From JAVBLQ01 sp031553435 (lineage in GTDB: Bacteria; Bacteroidota; Bacteroidia; Bacteroidales; Azobacteroidaceae): 64,000 nucleotides of DNA. The stretch's first letter is position 1. Each line of letters starts with the position of its first letter. The translations under genes were made by a program, and so were the position numbers. The stretch lies in NCBI GenBank assembly GCA_031553435.1, contig JAVBLQ010000033.1:1-64000 (forward strand). The letters run 5' to 3'. The notes under the pieces were generated by a model. It was not told the origin of the DNA and did not search any database. It saw only the letters and a list, made by a program, of their open reading frames with translations. Shown in pieces: positions 16,199 to 24,922 of the stretch.

Positions 16199-17428
16199 TT
16201 ACCATCCGCCGCGAGCGCCACCACCACCGGTGCGTCCACCGCCCCAGGAACCGCCGCCACCTCCACCGCCGAAACTGCCTCCTCTTCCGGAAGACGAACT
16301 GCTGATACGAGGAATCGTATATCTTTTTGTTATACCATAATGGCAATTTTTGCAGGAATACACTCTTTCACCCATTCCGGATGAAACAGTTGTTGCACGG
16401 GATATTATCCTGTCCTGAACAATTGTATATGTTTTGGCTTGACATTGAGGACAAGCCGAGTAAGAAGAAAGCATCTTGTTGTAAGGATAGATTTCCGTTT
16501 TTCCGCAATGTCCGCAAAACCAAACATCATAATCTACAGAACCAACTGTTTCTTCGGTTTGTTGTGACTTTGTCAGATAAACATCCTCTTCTACCTCACT
16601 TAATTTTTTCATCATATTTCCACATGAAGGACAAGGAAACGGATTGTTTCTCAATGCTTTTCGTTTCCGGAAATAAAAAATGGCATAAATAATCATCAAA
16701 AGCGGAAATAAGATCGCTCCAATAATTACAAAAGCCCTTCCATTATTCAGCAATGAATATTTTTTATAATTATTTTTTGAAGAATTCAAGACAGATAATA
16801 AAAAAACAAGGAATAAGAGGAATACAACTACTGTAATTCCAAGATAGCCAATACTATATTTTTTCAAATCTTCCATTTGACGGTTGTCGGTAGCTTTAAT
16901 TTCTTCAACAGCATTTGTATCAAGCAAGTAACTGGAAATTTTTTCCATGCCATTAATTATTCCACTGTCAAAATCTCCTTGTTTCAGATACGGACTGATA
17001 TCATTTCTGATGATTTGTCCCAAGACGATATCCGGCAAAACGCCTTCCAATCCATATCCGGTACGAAAAACCATCTGTTTCTGATCATAAACCAATAAGA
17101 AAAGTAAACCGTTGTCTTTTTCTCTTTTTCCAATTCCCCATTTAGTAAAAAGATCTGTTGCAAAACTATCAATATCTTTTGATCCTATTGAATTGATTAA
17201 TACAACGGCTATTTCAACAGTTGCCGAATCTCTGATTGATGCAATGATTGAATTGACTCTATATTCAGCTTCGGAAGATATGATTCCATCCGGATTGGTC
17301 ACAAAATCGGTCGCATCCTGCAATTGGTCATTGGGTACTGTTTCTACAGTATATAGTTTTCCGGATCTTGCTGATTGCAAGGTAGTTACAAGTAAACTTA
17401 GAAAAAAGATGAATAATATTTTTTTCAT
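16199..17428 (-). CDS. TPM-domain membrane protein with zinc-ribbon and glycine-rich tail
   Basis: The 409-residue protein has an N-terminal signal peptide (about 1-20) and a TPM domain (about 35-180: DFVTNPDGIISSEAEYRVNS, VEIAVVLINSIG, GKREKDNGLLFLLVYD, GYGLEGVLPD). Two hydrophobic segments follow (about 193-215 and 232-252). Next comes a region with four CxxC pairs (CPSCGN, CGHCGK, CPQCQA, CKNCHY; about 262-370), suggesting two zinc ribbons. The tail is almost pure Gly, Ser and Arg (about 375-409), as in the YgcG-like subgroup. TPM domains have been tied to photosystem repair and acid phosphatase activity, but the role in Bacteroidota is unknown. Topology predicts a periplasmic TPM domain and cytoplasmic ribbons. 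Confidence 0.82.
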   Translation of the reverse strand: MKKILFIFFLSLLVTTLQSARSGKLYTVETVPNDQLQDATDFVTNPDGIISSEAEYRVNSIIASIRDSATVEIAVVLINSIGSKDIDSFATDLFTKWGIGKREKDNGLLFLLVYDQKQMVFRTGYGLEGVLPDIVLGQIIRNDISPYLKQGDFDSGIINGMEKISSYLLDTNAVEEIKATDNRQMEDLKKYSIGYLGITVVVFLLFLVFLLSVLNSSKNNYKKYSLLNNGRAFVIIGAILFPLLMIIYAIFYFRKRKALRNNPFPCPSCGNMMKKLSEVEEDVYLTKSQQTEETVGSVDYDVWFCGHCGKTEIYPYNKMLSSYSACPQCQAKTYTIVQDRIISRATTVSSGMGERVYSCKNCHYGITKRYTIPRISSSSSGRGGSFGGGGGGGSWGGGRTGGGGARGGW

Positions 17429-17472
17429 AGATAAATTACAATTTCAAAATGTATTTCGCAAAGATACATTTT

Positions 17473-18801
17473 TTACAACGCAGGCAAATTCATTCCAGTA
17501 ATTTTTCTGTATAAATCCAATGCATACACATCAGTCATCCCTGAAACATAGTCAATTATAGATTGTACCTGACCATAAGTGGTCGATGTGTCAAATTCAT
17601 ATTGTTCAGGAATTCTTCTTAATAATAAATCGGAATATACTTTGGACGGAGATTGCGTTGCTTCAATCAAAGTATCTAACAAAAAACCGATGATACGATA
17701 ACCGGCCAGTTCAATATCCAATACATCCTTCGAACGATAAATTTTTTTGTATGCTGTCCGGGAACATTGTTCATATGCTTTTTTAGGTATTTCACTGATA
17801 CATTTAATCAATGATCCTTCAAAAGTTCCCTGCAAAATAGATCGTTCGTTTTCCAAAAACACCCGGCTACATCCATCGATCAACAAACCTATAACCGAGG
17901 AACGAAGGTATGCTATTTTTTCATTGATATCATTAACAAAAGACATTACCTGTTGGATATGTTCTTTTTTCTTTTCTCCGAAAAAACCAAGAAAGAGATG
18001 AATAGTTTCTTCTGTTGACAAAAGTTTAAGTTTGTGTGCATCTTCCAGATCCATCACCTGATAACAAATATCATCGGCAGCTTCCACCAGATAGACCAAG
18101 GGATATCGCACAAAACGTAAAGGGTTATCGGATAAACAAATAAGGCCTAACTCTATAGCTATTTTACGATAATCATCCTCTTCGGAAGCAAAAAAACCGA
18201 ATTTACCCTTCTTACCACAAAGTTCTGACGAATAAGGATATTTGACGATGGATGCCAATGTAGAATAAGTCATGGCAAATCCGCCTTTTCTCCGGCCTTT
18301 GAATTGATGTGTTAACAAACGGATGGAATTGGCATTCCCTTCAAAATGAACGAAATCGGTATATCTGGCTCCTTCCTCTTTTAATTTATCCAATAAATTT
18401 TTTCCTTTTCCTTCGGAAAAAAAAGTAGCAATTGCCTGTTCTCCGGAATGTCCGAAAGGAGGATTTCCCAGATCATGAGCCAGACATGCAGCCGAAACTA
18501 TAGCTCCCATTTCCAGAAAAGGAGCATCCACAGACGGATTTTGCCTGAATAATTCGCGACCGATTTTGTCTCCCAATGAACGTCCCACACATGCAACTTC
18601 TAAACTATGAGTCAATCTGTTATGAACAAATATACTCCCCGGAAGCGGAAATACCTGTGTTTTATTCTGCAATCGCCGGAAAGGAGATGAAAAGATCAAA
18701 CGATCATAATCCCGTTGAAAATCAGTTCGATCATGTTTTCTTATGTCATGATATTCTTCCATTCCGAATCGCTTAGAAGAAAGAAGTTGTTGCCAGTTCA
18801 T
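17473..18801 (-). CDS. dgt: Deoxyguanosinetriphosphate triphosphohydrolase (dGTPase)
   Basis: This HD-domain enzyme hydrolyses dGTP (and often other dNTPs) to the nucleoside and tripolyphosphate, tuning dNTP pools. The 442-residue protein has the conserved RDYDRLIFSSPFRRLQNKTQ motif (about 28-47), then the metal-binding histidines in RLTHSLEV and AHDLGNPPFGHSGE. Further family stretches are FEGNANSIRLLT, KYPYSSE, LVYLVEAADDICYQ and the C-terminal YVSGMTDVYALDLYRKITG. It is transcribed away from the cbpA gene. The 3' end lies 44 bases from the TPM gene start, so transcription may continue into it. Confidence 0.95.
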   Translation of the reverse strand: MNWQQLLSSKRFGMEEYHDIRKHDRTDFQRDYDRLIFSSPFRRLQNKTQVFPLPGSIFVHNRLTHSLEVACVGRSLGDKIGRELFRQNPSVDAPFLEMGAIVSAACLAHDLGNPPFGHSGEQAIATFFSEGKGKNLLDKLKEEGARYTDFVHFEGNANSIRLLTHQFKGRRKGGFAMTYSTLASIVKYPYSSELCGKKGKFGFFASEEDDYRKIAIELGLICLSDNPLRFVRYPLVYLVEAADDICYQVMDLEDAHKLKLLSTEETIHLFLGFFGEKKKEHIQQVMSFVNDINEKIAYLRSSVIGLLIDGCSRVFLENERSILQGTFEGSLIKCISEIPKKAYEQCSRTAYKKIYRSKDVLDIELAGYRIIGFLLDTLIEATQSPSKVYSDLLLRRIPEQYEFDTSTTYGQVQSIIDYVSGMTDVYALDLYRKITGMNLPAL

Positions 18802-18850
18802 ATTATCAAATGCTTATTAATCATCAACAAAGATACTATGATTTCTTTAA

Positions 18851-18912
18851 TTGAAAATGGACAATTGAAAATGAGAAGTGATTTTCGTGCGCAAGCAATC
18901 ATTTTCCATTTT
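18851..18912. repeat. Intergenic palindrome with inverted CTTGCGC loop (element H)
   Basis: TTGAAAATGGACAATTGAAAATGA (left arm, about 18851-18874) pairs with TCATTTTCCATTTT (18899-18912). The loop contains TCGTGCGCAAGC at 18885-18896, the reverse complement of the loop core at 893-966. It sits in the divergent dgt/cbpA region. A separate direct repeat GTTCAAACG follows before the cbpA start. Confidence 0.7.
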
Positions 18913-18970
18913 GTGAACGTTTATGGCGTTCAAACGTTATACCTTTATAGGGTTCAAACGAAAAAATGTT

Positions 18971-19861
18971 ATGGCTTTTATAGATTACTATCAGGTTTTA
19001 GGTATCGATAAATCTGCTTCTGCCGATGATATTAAGAAAGCTTACAGAAAGTTGGCCAGAAAGTACCATCCGGATATGAATCCGAATGATGTGGAAGCGC
19101 ATCGAAAATTCCAACAAATCAATGAGGCGAACGAGGTTCTAAGCGATCCGGAAAAACGTAAAAAGTATGATGGATACGGTGAAAACTGGAAACATGCCGA
19201 AGAGTATGAGCAAGCTCGTAAACAACAATCACAACAAGGTGGTTTCTGGTCGTCATCCCAGGGATTTTCAGGTGCAGATGAAGGTGAATTTTCTGATTTC
19301 TTTGAAACGCTTTTCGGTAATAGGAGGGGTGGTCAGAGAAGCAGAGGTTTCAGAGGACAGGATTATAATGCCGAATTACATCTGACATTAAGAGATGCAG
19401 CTCAAACGCACAAACAAACATTAAGCGTTAATGGAAAAAATATTCGTATTACCGTACCTGCCGGGATTGCTGATGGACAAGTAATTAAGCTTGCCGGACA
19501 AGGTGGCCCGGGCGTTAATGGAGGTCCAGCCGGTGATTTATATATCACTTTTGTTATTGAGAATGATCCTGATTTTAAACGGATGGGTGATGATTTACTT
19601 ACAACAGCAACCATTGACCTATATACCGCTGTTTTAGGTGGAGAAAAAACAATCGATACATTGTCAGGCCAGGTGAAAATAAAGATAAATCCTGAAACCC
19701 AGAATAATACAAAAATCCGTTTGAAGGGCAAAGGTTTTCCTGTGTACAAAAAAGAAGGTGAATCCGGTGATCTGATAGTGACTCTGTCCGTACAGATTCC
19801 AACCAATCTCACTCAAAGGCAGAAGGATTTATTTCAACAATTGTCAGGACTTAATAATTGA
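18971..19861 (+). CDS. cbpA: CbpA-like DnaJ-family co-chaperone
   Basis: This J-domain protein stimulates DnaK ATPase. The start at 18971 gives MAFIDYYQVLGIDKSASADD, the standard J-domain opening. In-frame codons upstream of it are not conserved. The 296-residue chain has the HPD triad (about 33-35), a Gly/Phe-rich linker (about 75-130, with a GGQRSRGFRG stretch), and two C-terminal substrate-binding beta domains (VNGKNIRITVPAGIADGQVI, GDLYITFVIENDPDFKRMGD). It lacks the DnaJ zinc finger, so it is CbpA-type. The CbpM modulator gene follows, as in proteobacterial cbpAM operons. Confidence 0.92.
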   Translation: MAFIDYYQVLGIDKSASADDIKKAYRKLARKYHPDMNPNDVEAHRKFQQINEANEVLSDPEKRKKYDGYGENWKHAEEYEQARKQQSQQGGFWSSSQGFSGADEGEFSDFFETLFGNRRGGQRSRGFRGQDYNAELHLTLRDAAQTHKQTLSVNGKNIRITVPAGIADGQVIKLAGQGGPGVNGGPAGDLYITFVIENDPDFKRMGDDLLTTATIDLYTAVLGGEKTIDTLSGQVKIKINPETQNNTKIRLKGKGFPVYKKEGESGDLIVTLSVQIPTNLTQRQKDLFQQLSGLNN

Positions 19862-19884
19862 GTTGAAGTCTTAAATTAAGAAAT

Positions 19885-19935
19885 CGATGTGAACATTTTT
19901 TGGTACGCGGTGCACCCAAAACATTCATATCGGTC
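19885..19935. repeat. Palindrome CGATGTGAACATTTTTTGGT / ACCCAAAACATTCATATCGG (element I)
   Basis: The two arms pair around the loop ACGCGGTGC. The same arms, with different loops, occur at 59348-59419 and 61471-61606. The right-arm sequence CATTCATATCGGTCAC recurs with one mismatch at 24927-24942 at the end of meaB. It lies between cbpA and cbpM. Confidence 0.75.
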
Positions 19936-19953
19936 ACAATAAAAAGCATAATT

Positions 19954-20241
19954 ATGAAAGGAGAATTAATCATAGTAAATGAATATTGTCTGAAATGCAA
20001 TATCGAACCTTCCTTCATCCTGTTATTAGAAGAAGTAGGACTGATTGAAATCCGTGAAATAGCCAATGAAAAATATTTTCATACATCCCAATTGTATGAA
20101 TTAGAAAAGTATATCCGTTGGTATTATGATTTATCCATCAATATAGAAGGAATCGAAGTCATCAAACATTTGCTTGAAAAAATGAATGTGATGAGGGAAG
20201 AAATCAGGGAATTGAGGATGAGGCTAAATGCTTTTGATTAA
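19954..20241 (+). CDS. cbpM: CbpM-family chaperone modulator
   Basis: In this 95-residue MerR-like helical protein, the motif NEYCLKCNIEPSFILLLEEV-GLIEI followed by YFHTSQLYELEKYIRWYYDLSINIEGIEVI is the CbpM signature. CbpM binds the CbpA J domain and inhibits it. I use ATG 19954 (MKGELIIVNEYC); codons before it fall inside the inverted repeat I. It lies 92 bases after cbpA, probably in the same transcript. The C-terminal helix (LLEKMNVMREEIRELRMRL) is suited to dimerisation. Confidence 0.85.
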   Translation: MKGELIIVNEYCLKCNIEPSFILLLEEVGLIEIREIANEKYFHTSQLYELEKYIRWYYDLSINIEGIEVIKHLLEKMNVMREEIRELRMRLNAFD

Positions 20242-20357
20242 GTGAAAAATTAAAAGTTAACTTCATTAGTGTTACTCCTGTAAAACGATTTGTTTCAAAA
20301 TCCAAAGAAAGCTTACAGACACAAAAATATAAGTAACGACCGTATAAATATATTGTT

Positions 20358-20365
20358 TATATTTG
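20358..20365 (+). promoter_or_regulatory. -7 promoter element for the CE15 esterase gene
   Basis: TATATTTG matches TAnnTTTG exactly, about 52 bases before the ATG at 20417. Confidence 0.45.
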
Positions 20366-20416
20366 TAATAATTTTGAACTCATAATTCCTTTATTATTAA
20401 CTTTAATAATGTTATT

Positions 20417-22807
20417 ATGAGAAGAAAATTTTTTACCCTGTTTGCCTTATTGTGGACAATTGTAGCAATTGCTGATGTTCCCTTTGTTTATACAGTTGAA
20501 AACACAGGAGTTGGTTGTACGGCTCCTCCTCTGCCTTCTGTTAATGACTTACCTTCAATTGTTCGCTTACCAGATCCGTTTGCCTGGTCTGATGGACATG
20601 GGAGGATCACTTCTTTTGATGACTGGAAATGTCGTCGCTCCGAAATTAAAGCTGAAATTGAACATTACGAAATTGGCGTAAAACCCAATCGTCCGGCAAA
20701 CATTTCAGCTACTTATTCAGGAAACATACTTACAGTCACTGTAATTGAAAACGAAAAAACAGTTACATTGAAATCAAATGTTGTAATGCCTACAGCAGGT
20801 ACAGGTCCGTTTCCTGTTATTATCGGAATGAATAGTCCTACAGGAAGTCTCTCTTCCTCAATCTTTTCAAGCTGTATACAGATCCCATTCATGCATGATC
20901 AGGTTGCTACGTATAATATGAGTGGAACAAAAGATCTGAATTCTCCTTTTTACCAAATGTATCCGGAGCTTTCGCAGGCGGGAGATTATTGTGCATGGTC
21001 ATGGGGCGTCAGCCGTTTAATCGATGGAATAGAACTGGTGCAGCAACAACTGAATGCCGATCTAAAACATATCGGAGTAACAGGTTGTTCTTACGCAGGT
21101 AAAATGGCGTTGTTTGCCGGAGCTTTCGATGAACGGATTGCACTTACCATCGCTCAGGAATCAGGTGGCGGAGGAACAGCTTCATGGCGTATTTCGGAAA
21201 CTCTCGGCAGTGTTGAAAAAATAAGCAGCACCAATTATTCATGGTTTATGCCGGCTTTAAGGGATAATTTCAACGGAAAAGTTGAAAAATTACCTTATGA
21301 TCATCATGAATTATTATCCATGATAGCGCCCCGAGCATTATTGGCTTTAGGAAATGACGGATGGACCTGGATGGCTGATGAATCAGGCTACATAGCATGT
21401 ATGGCAGCCAGAGAAGTATGGAAATTGATGGGCGTAGAAGATAGATTTGGTTTTGATTTTACCGGCGGACACAATCATTGTTCTGCTGCTCAAAGTCAAG
21501 TTGCAGCCGTCACAAGTTTTGTTGATAGATTTTTGTGTGGTAACAATGATATAAATACTAACATTTTAACATCTCCCTATCAAAATGTAAACTATCAGTT
21601 CTGGATCAGTGACTGGGCAAATGTAACAGAGCCCGATGTAGCATTAGAGAAAGTTTGGCTCGAAGCAGAATCAGTAGATTGCGTAACCATCGGTAGTGAT
21701 TTTGCTGTAAAAGAAGACCCTAATGCTTCGAATGGAAAATATGTAACGGCAAAAGACAATCTGAACAGTCTGGATGCAGCGCCTGGAGTACAAGGATTAA
21801 TAACCATTCCTTTTACAGTAAATAAACACCGGGATTTTCATGTATATTTTCGTTTGAATTGTCCGGCCGGAAGCGAAGATTCATTCTGGGTACAAATAGA
21901 TAATGGCCCGTTTGTTGCCTATGACGGATTAAATACTAACGGCGAATGGCAATGGACTCATATCGTGAGCCAGGCTTTACTCGCAGGCCCTCATAAAATC
22001 AATATTGGTTATCGTGAAAATGGCGCTAAACTAGACAAAATATGTATTACAAACGATCCGGCTAACCAGCTTCCAACAGGAATGGGGGAGTCGGAAACAG
22101 GGTGTGTTTCCATACCGAAATACTTTATTTTTGATTTTGAAACGGGAAATATTACCGGTTGGACAAAACAAAATCCGGGAAGAGGAATCGATATTACGCA
22201 AGAAGACAAATATTCGGGAGAATATGCCTTGAAAATGGTCAACGGTACAGGGACAAGTGCATGGAGCATACAAGCATTTACACCTCCGGTTGAAGTCGTA
22301 TCAGGACATGCATACAATGTTTCATTTTGGATAAGAGCTGTAGGAGGAGGGGGTAAAGGACGAATTTCGACAACTGGCTCCGGACAATTGGGAAATCAAT
22401 ATTGGGCTGATTTTACTGTAGGAGATACATGGCAACAAGTTGCATATAAAAATTTAACAGCTACAGGAAATACCGTGCAATTAGCTTTTGATATGGGATA
22501 TATTGCCAATAAAACTTATTACATAGATGATATTGAGTTTAAGGATATCTCTGTTGATCCTCAACCTACTGTCATTATACCTGATATTGAAATTTCAGAT
22601 ATAAAGATGTTTTCTCCGGCTCCGGGTGTACTCAATGTAATGGCTCCTGAAAATTCGAAAGTGAAGATTACTGATATCATCGGAAGAACAATCGGAACAT
22701 ACAGTGTCCAGACGTATTCATTGGAATTATCTTTGTACACAGGAACTTATATTGTCAGCATCGAAAATAAAAATAGAACCTGGACTCAGAAAGTCCTTGT
22801 GAAGTAG
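20417..22807 (+). CDS. Secreted CE15-like glucuronoyl esterase with two carbohydrate-binding modules and T9SS tail
   Basis: CE15 enzymes cleave ester links between (4-O-methyl-)glucuronic acid in xylan and lignin or other alcohols. The 796-residue protein has a signal peptide (1-19) and an alpha/beta-hydrolase domain (about 50-380). Ser225 lies in GCSYAGK, Glu248 in AQESGGGG, and His352/His354 in TGGHNHC, a plausible Ser-Glu/Asp-His set. A CBM35/6-like module (about 408-545, opening VWLEAESVDC) and a CBM4/9-like jelly roll (about 573-705, FDFETGNITGWT) follow. The last ~70 residues match a type A T9SS sorting domain (SPAPGVLNVMAPENSKVKIT, ending KVLVK), so export to the cell surface or medium is expected. 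It is monocistronic, ending at a strong hairpin. Confidence 0.8.
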   Translation: MRRKFFTLFALLWTIVAIADVPFVYTVENTGVGCTAPPLPSVNDLPSIVRLPDPFAWSDGHGRITSFDDWKCRRSEIKAEIEHYEIGVKPNRPANISATYSGNILTVTVIENEKTVTLKSNVVMPTAGTGPFPVIIGMNSPTGSLSSSIFSSCIQIPFMHDQVATYNMSGTKDLNSPFYQMYPELSQAGDYCAWSWGVSRLIDGIELVQQQLNADLKHIGVTGCSYAGKMALFAGAFDERIALTIAQESGGGGTASWRISETLGSVEKISSTNYSWFMPALRDNFNGKVEKLPYDHHELLSMIAPRALLALGNDGWTWMADESGYIACMAAREVWKLMGVEDRFGFDFTGGHNHCSAAQSQVAAVTSFVDRFLCGNNDINTNILTSPYQNVNYQFWISDWANVTEPDVALEKVWLEAESVDCVTIGSDFAVKEDPNASNGKYVTAKDNLNSLDAAPGVQGLITIPFTVNKHRDFHVYFRLNCPAGSEDSFWVQIDNGPFVAYDGLNTNGEWQWTHIVSQALLAGPHKINIGYRENGAKLDKICITNDPANQLPTGMGESETGCVSIPKYFIFDFETGNITGWTKQNPGRGIDITQEDKYSGEYALKMVNGTGTSAWSIQAFTPPVEVVSGHAYNVSFWIRAVGGGGKGRISTTGSGQLGNQYWADFTVGDTWQQVAYKNLTATGNTVQLAFDMGYIANKTYYIDDIEFKDISVDPQPTVIIPDIEISDIKMFSPAPGVLNVMAPENSKVKITDIIGRTIGTYSVQTYSLELSLYTGTYIVSIENKNRTWTQKVLVK

Positions 22808-22818
22808 AAAAACGCTTT

Positions 22819-22893
22819 AAAAATTAACAATTAAGAATGAAAAATGGGACTTGCACCTGACAATTCATTTTTCATTCTTAATTGTTAATTTTT
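22819..22893. terminator. Near-perfect 27-bp hairpin with T-rich flank (element M)
   Basis: AAAATTAACAATTAAGAATG plus AAAAATG pairs with CATTTTTCATTCTTAATTGT plus TAATTTT, followed by a run of T. The loop GGACTTGCACCTGACAATT resembles the CTTRCGC loops elsewhere with one change. It probably terminates the CE15 gene and belongs structurally to the repeat family. Confidence 0.75.
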
Positions 22894-22955
22894 TTTATAC
22901 TAAACTTTAACTATAAATAAATAAAACAAAACTTTATTACTAATTGTTTTCTATA

Positions 22956-22963
22956 TAACTTTG
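22956..22963 (+). promoter_or_regulatory. -7 promoter element for kup
   Basis: TAACTTTG matches TAnnTTTG exactly, 27 bases before the ATG at 22990. Confidence 0.5.
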
Positions 22964-22989
22964 CAGCCGTTTTTTTATTTATTCGGAAG

Positions 22990-24912
22990 ATGGATAAAAC
23001 GCATTTTCATCGGAAGCACTCCCCATTCCATTGGATGGGGGTTATTATTGCGATCGGGATTGTCTACGGAGATATCGGAACTTCTCCGCTTTATGTGATG
23101 AAAGCAGTGCTGAATGCATTGCCTCATAATCATCCGGAATACATTGTCGGCGCTGTTTCCTGTGTGATCTGGACGTTGACACTACAGACAACAATCAAAT
23201 ATGTTTTAATTACGCTGAAGGCAGATAACAAGGGCGAAGGCGGAATTCTTTCCTTGTTTGCTTTGATCCGTAAAAAACATCGATGGGCATATGTCATTGC
23301 AGCTGTCGGAGCAGCGACACTTTTGGCTGATGGTATTATAACTCCATCTATTACAGTTGTTTCTGCCATTGAAGGTCTGCATAATGTTTACAATGCTGTT
23401 CCGGTTATTCCGGTTGCTATCGGGATTGTACTGGTTCTTTTTGCGTTGCAGCCATTCGGGACAGCTTCTCTCGGGCGATTTTTCGGAGTGATTATGCTGG
23501 GCTGGTTCATCATGTTGGGAGTTGTCGGCTTGTCTAATTTCATCGAATATCCTGAAATCATCAAAGCGTTTAATCCATATTATGCCATCCGGTTTCTGAT
23601 TACTTCACCTTCGATTTTGGTTATTTTAGGGGCCATATTTCTTTGTACGACCGGAGCGGAAGCATTATATTCCGACTTAGGTCATTGTGGTTTGGAAAAC
23701 ATCCGTGCATCCTGGATTTTTGTTAAAATAACTTTGATACTGAATTATTTAGGACAAGGAGCCTGGATTATCAACCATCAGAGTCTGATTGTGAAAGATA
23801 TCAATCCGTTTTTTGAAATTATGCCCTCGTGGTTTTCCATCTTTGGCGTGATATTGGCGACCTTAGCTGCTATCATTGCCAGCCAGGCTTTGATAAGCGG
23901 TTCGTTTACAGTTATTACCGAAGCTATATCTTTGGATCTATGGCCGAATATCAAGATCAAATATCCTACTGAAGTGAAAGGGCAGATGTTTATTCCAAGC
24001 ATTAATTGGGTATTGATGTTGCTTTGTATCGTGATGATTCTGGTTTTTCAAAGTTCGTCCAATATGGAAGCTGCTTACGGACTTTCCATTTCAATTACAA
24101 TGTTGATGACTACCATGCTGCTTTTCCTTTATTTCAATGTGAAAAAAATATCTTTGTGGAGAGCAGTTCCGATTACACTTTGTTTTCTGATCATTGAAAG
24201 CGGTTTTCTGATGGCTAACAGTGTGAAATTCGTTCATGGAGGTTATATTACTATCCTTATTGCAGGCGTTTTATTTTTTATCATGTTTGTCTGGTACAAT
24301 GGCCGTAGAATTAAAAACCGTTGTATCACATACGAAAAAATCGGACCGGTCATTCCGATATTAGATTCTTTGAATCAGGATGAACAGGTTCCTAAATATG
24401 CCACACACTTGGTTTATGTAACCCGGGCAAAGTATAAATCAGAAATAGAAAGTAAAATAGCTTACTCCTTATTAAGCAGACAACCTAAACGTGCGGATAC
24501 TTATTGGTTTGTTTATCTTCAGAGAAGTGACGAACCTTATCAGTTTGAATATAAAATCACCACTTTTGTAGAAAAGAAAATATTCAGGATCGATATTTTA
24601 GCAGGTTTCAAAATAGGTCTCCATATGGATACATACATTAAAAAGATTGCAAAGAAAATGGAGGCTGATGGAATTGTGGATTTGATCAGTCGTTATCCCT
24701 CATTGAAAAAACATAAAATCAAAGGAGACTTCCGGTTTATGGTTATTGAACGTGTGATGAGAAGCAATATCCATCTTTCGTTTTACAGGAAAACAATTTT
24801 GTCGTTGTATGCAGGAATTCAGAAATTTACAACTTCCGATACTCAGATACTGGATCTGGATCCTTCTAATGTGACGGTAGAGTCTGTGCCGTTGTTGAGG
24901 AGCCTGCCATGA
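22990..24912 (+). CDS. kup: KUP-family low-affinity potassium transporter
   Basis: This proton-coupled potassium uptake protein of the inner membrane has 640 residues with about 12 transmembrane helices in the first 440. A cytoplasmic C-terminal domain (about 450-640) follows. Family motifs are clear: GIVYGDIGTSPLYVMKAVL (about 18-36), DNKGEGGILSLFALIRK, ATLLADGIITPSITVVSAIEG (20 residues of it are enough for assignment), CTTGAEALYSDLGHCG and SQALISGSFTVITEA. Length is normal for KUP/HAK/KT proteins. It is transcribed alone from the promoter at 22956 and converges on meaB with a 10-base gap. Confidence 0.95.
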   Translation: MDKTHFHRKHSPFHWMGVIIAIGIVYGDIGTSPLYVMKAVLNALPHNHPEYIVGAVSCVIWTLTLQTTIKYVLITLKADNKGEGGILSLFALIRKKHRWAYVIAAVGAATLLADGIITPSITVVSAIEGLHNVYNAVPVIPVAIGIVLVLFALQPFGTASLGRFFGVIMLGWFIMLGVVGLSNFIEYPEIIKAFNPYYAIRFLITSPSILVILGAIFLCTTGAEALYSDLGHCGLENIRASWIFVKITLILNYLGQGAWIINHQSLIVKDINPFFEIMPSWFSIFGVILATLAAIIASQALISGSFTVITEAISLDLWPNIKIKYPTEVKGQMFIPSINWVLMLLCIVMILVFQSSSNMEAAYGLSISITMLMTTMLLFLYFNVKKISLWRAVPITLCFLIIESGFLMANSVKFVHGGYITILIAGVLFFIMFVWYNGRRIKNRCITYEKIGPVIPILDSLNQDEQVPKYATHLVYVTRAKYKSEIESKIAYSLLSRQPKRADTYWFVYLQRSDEPYQFEYKITTFVEKKIFRIDILAGFKIGLHMDTYIKKIAKKMEADGIVDLISRYPSLKKHKIKGDFRFMVIERVMRSNIHLSFYRKTILSLYAGIQKFTTSDTQILDLDPSNVTVESVPLLRSLP

Positions 24913-24922
24913 AGAACTTATT

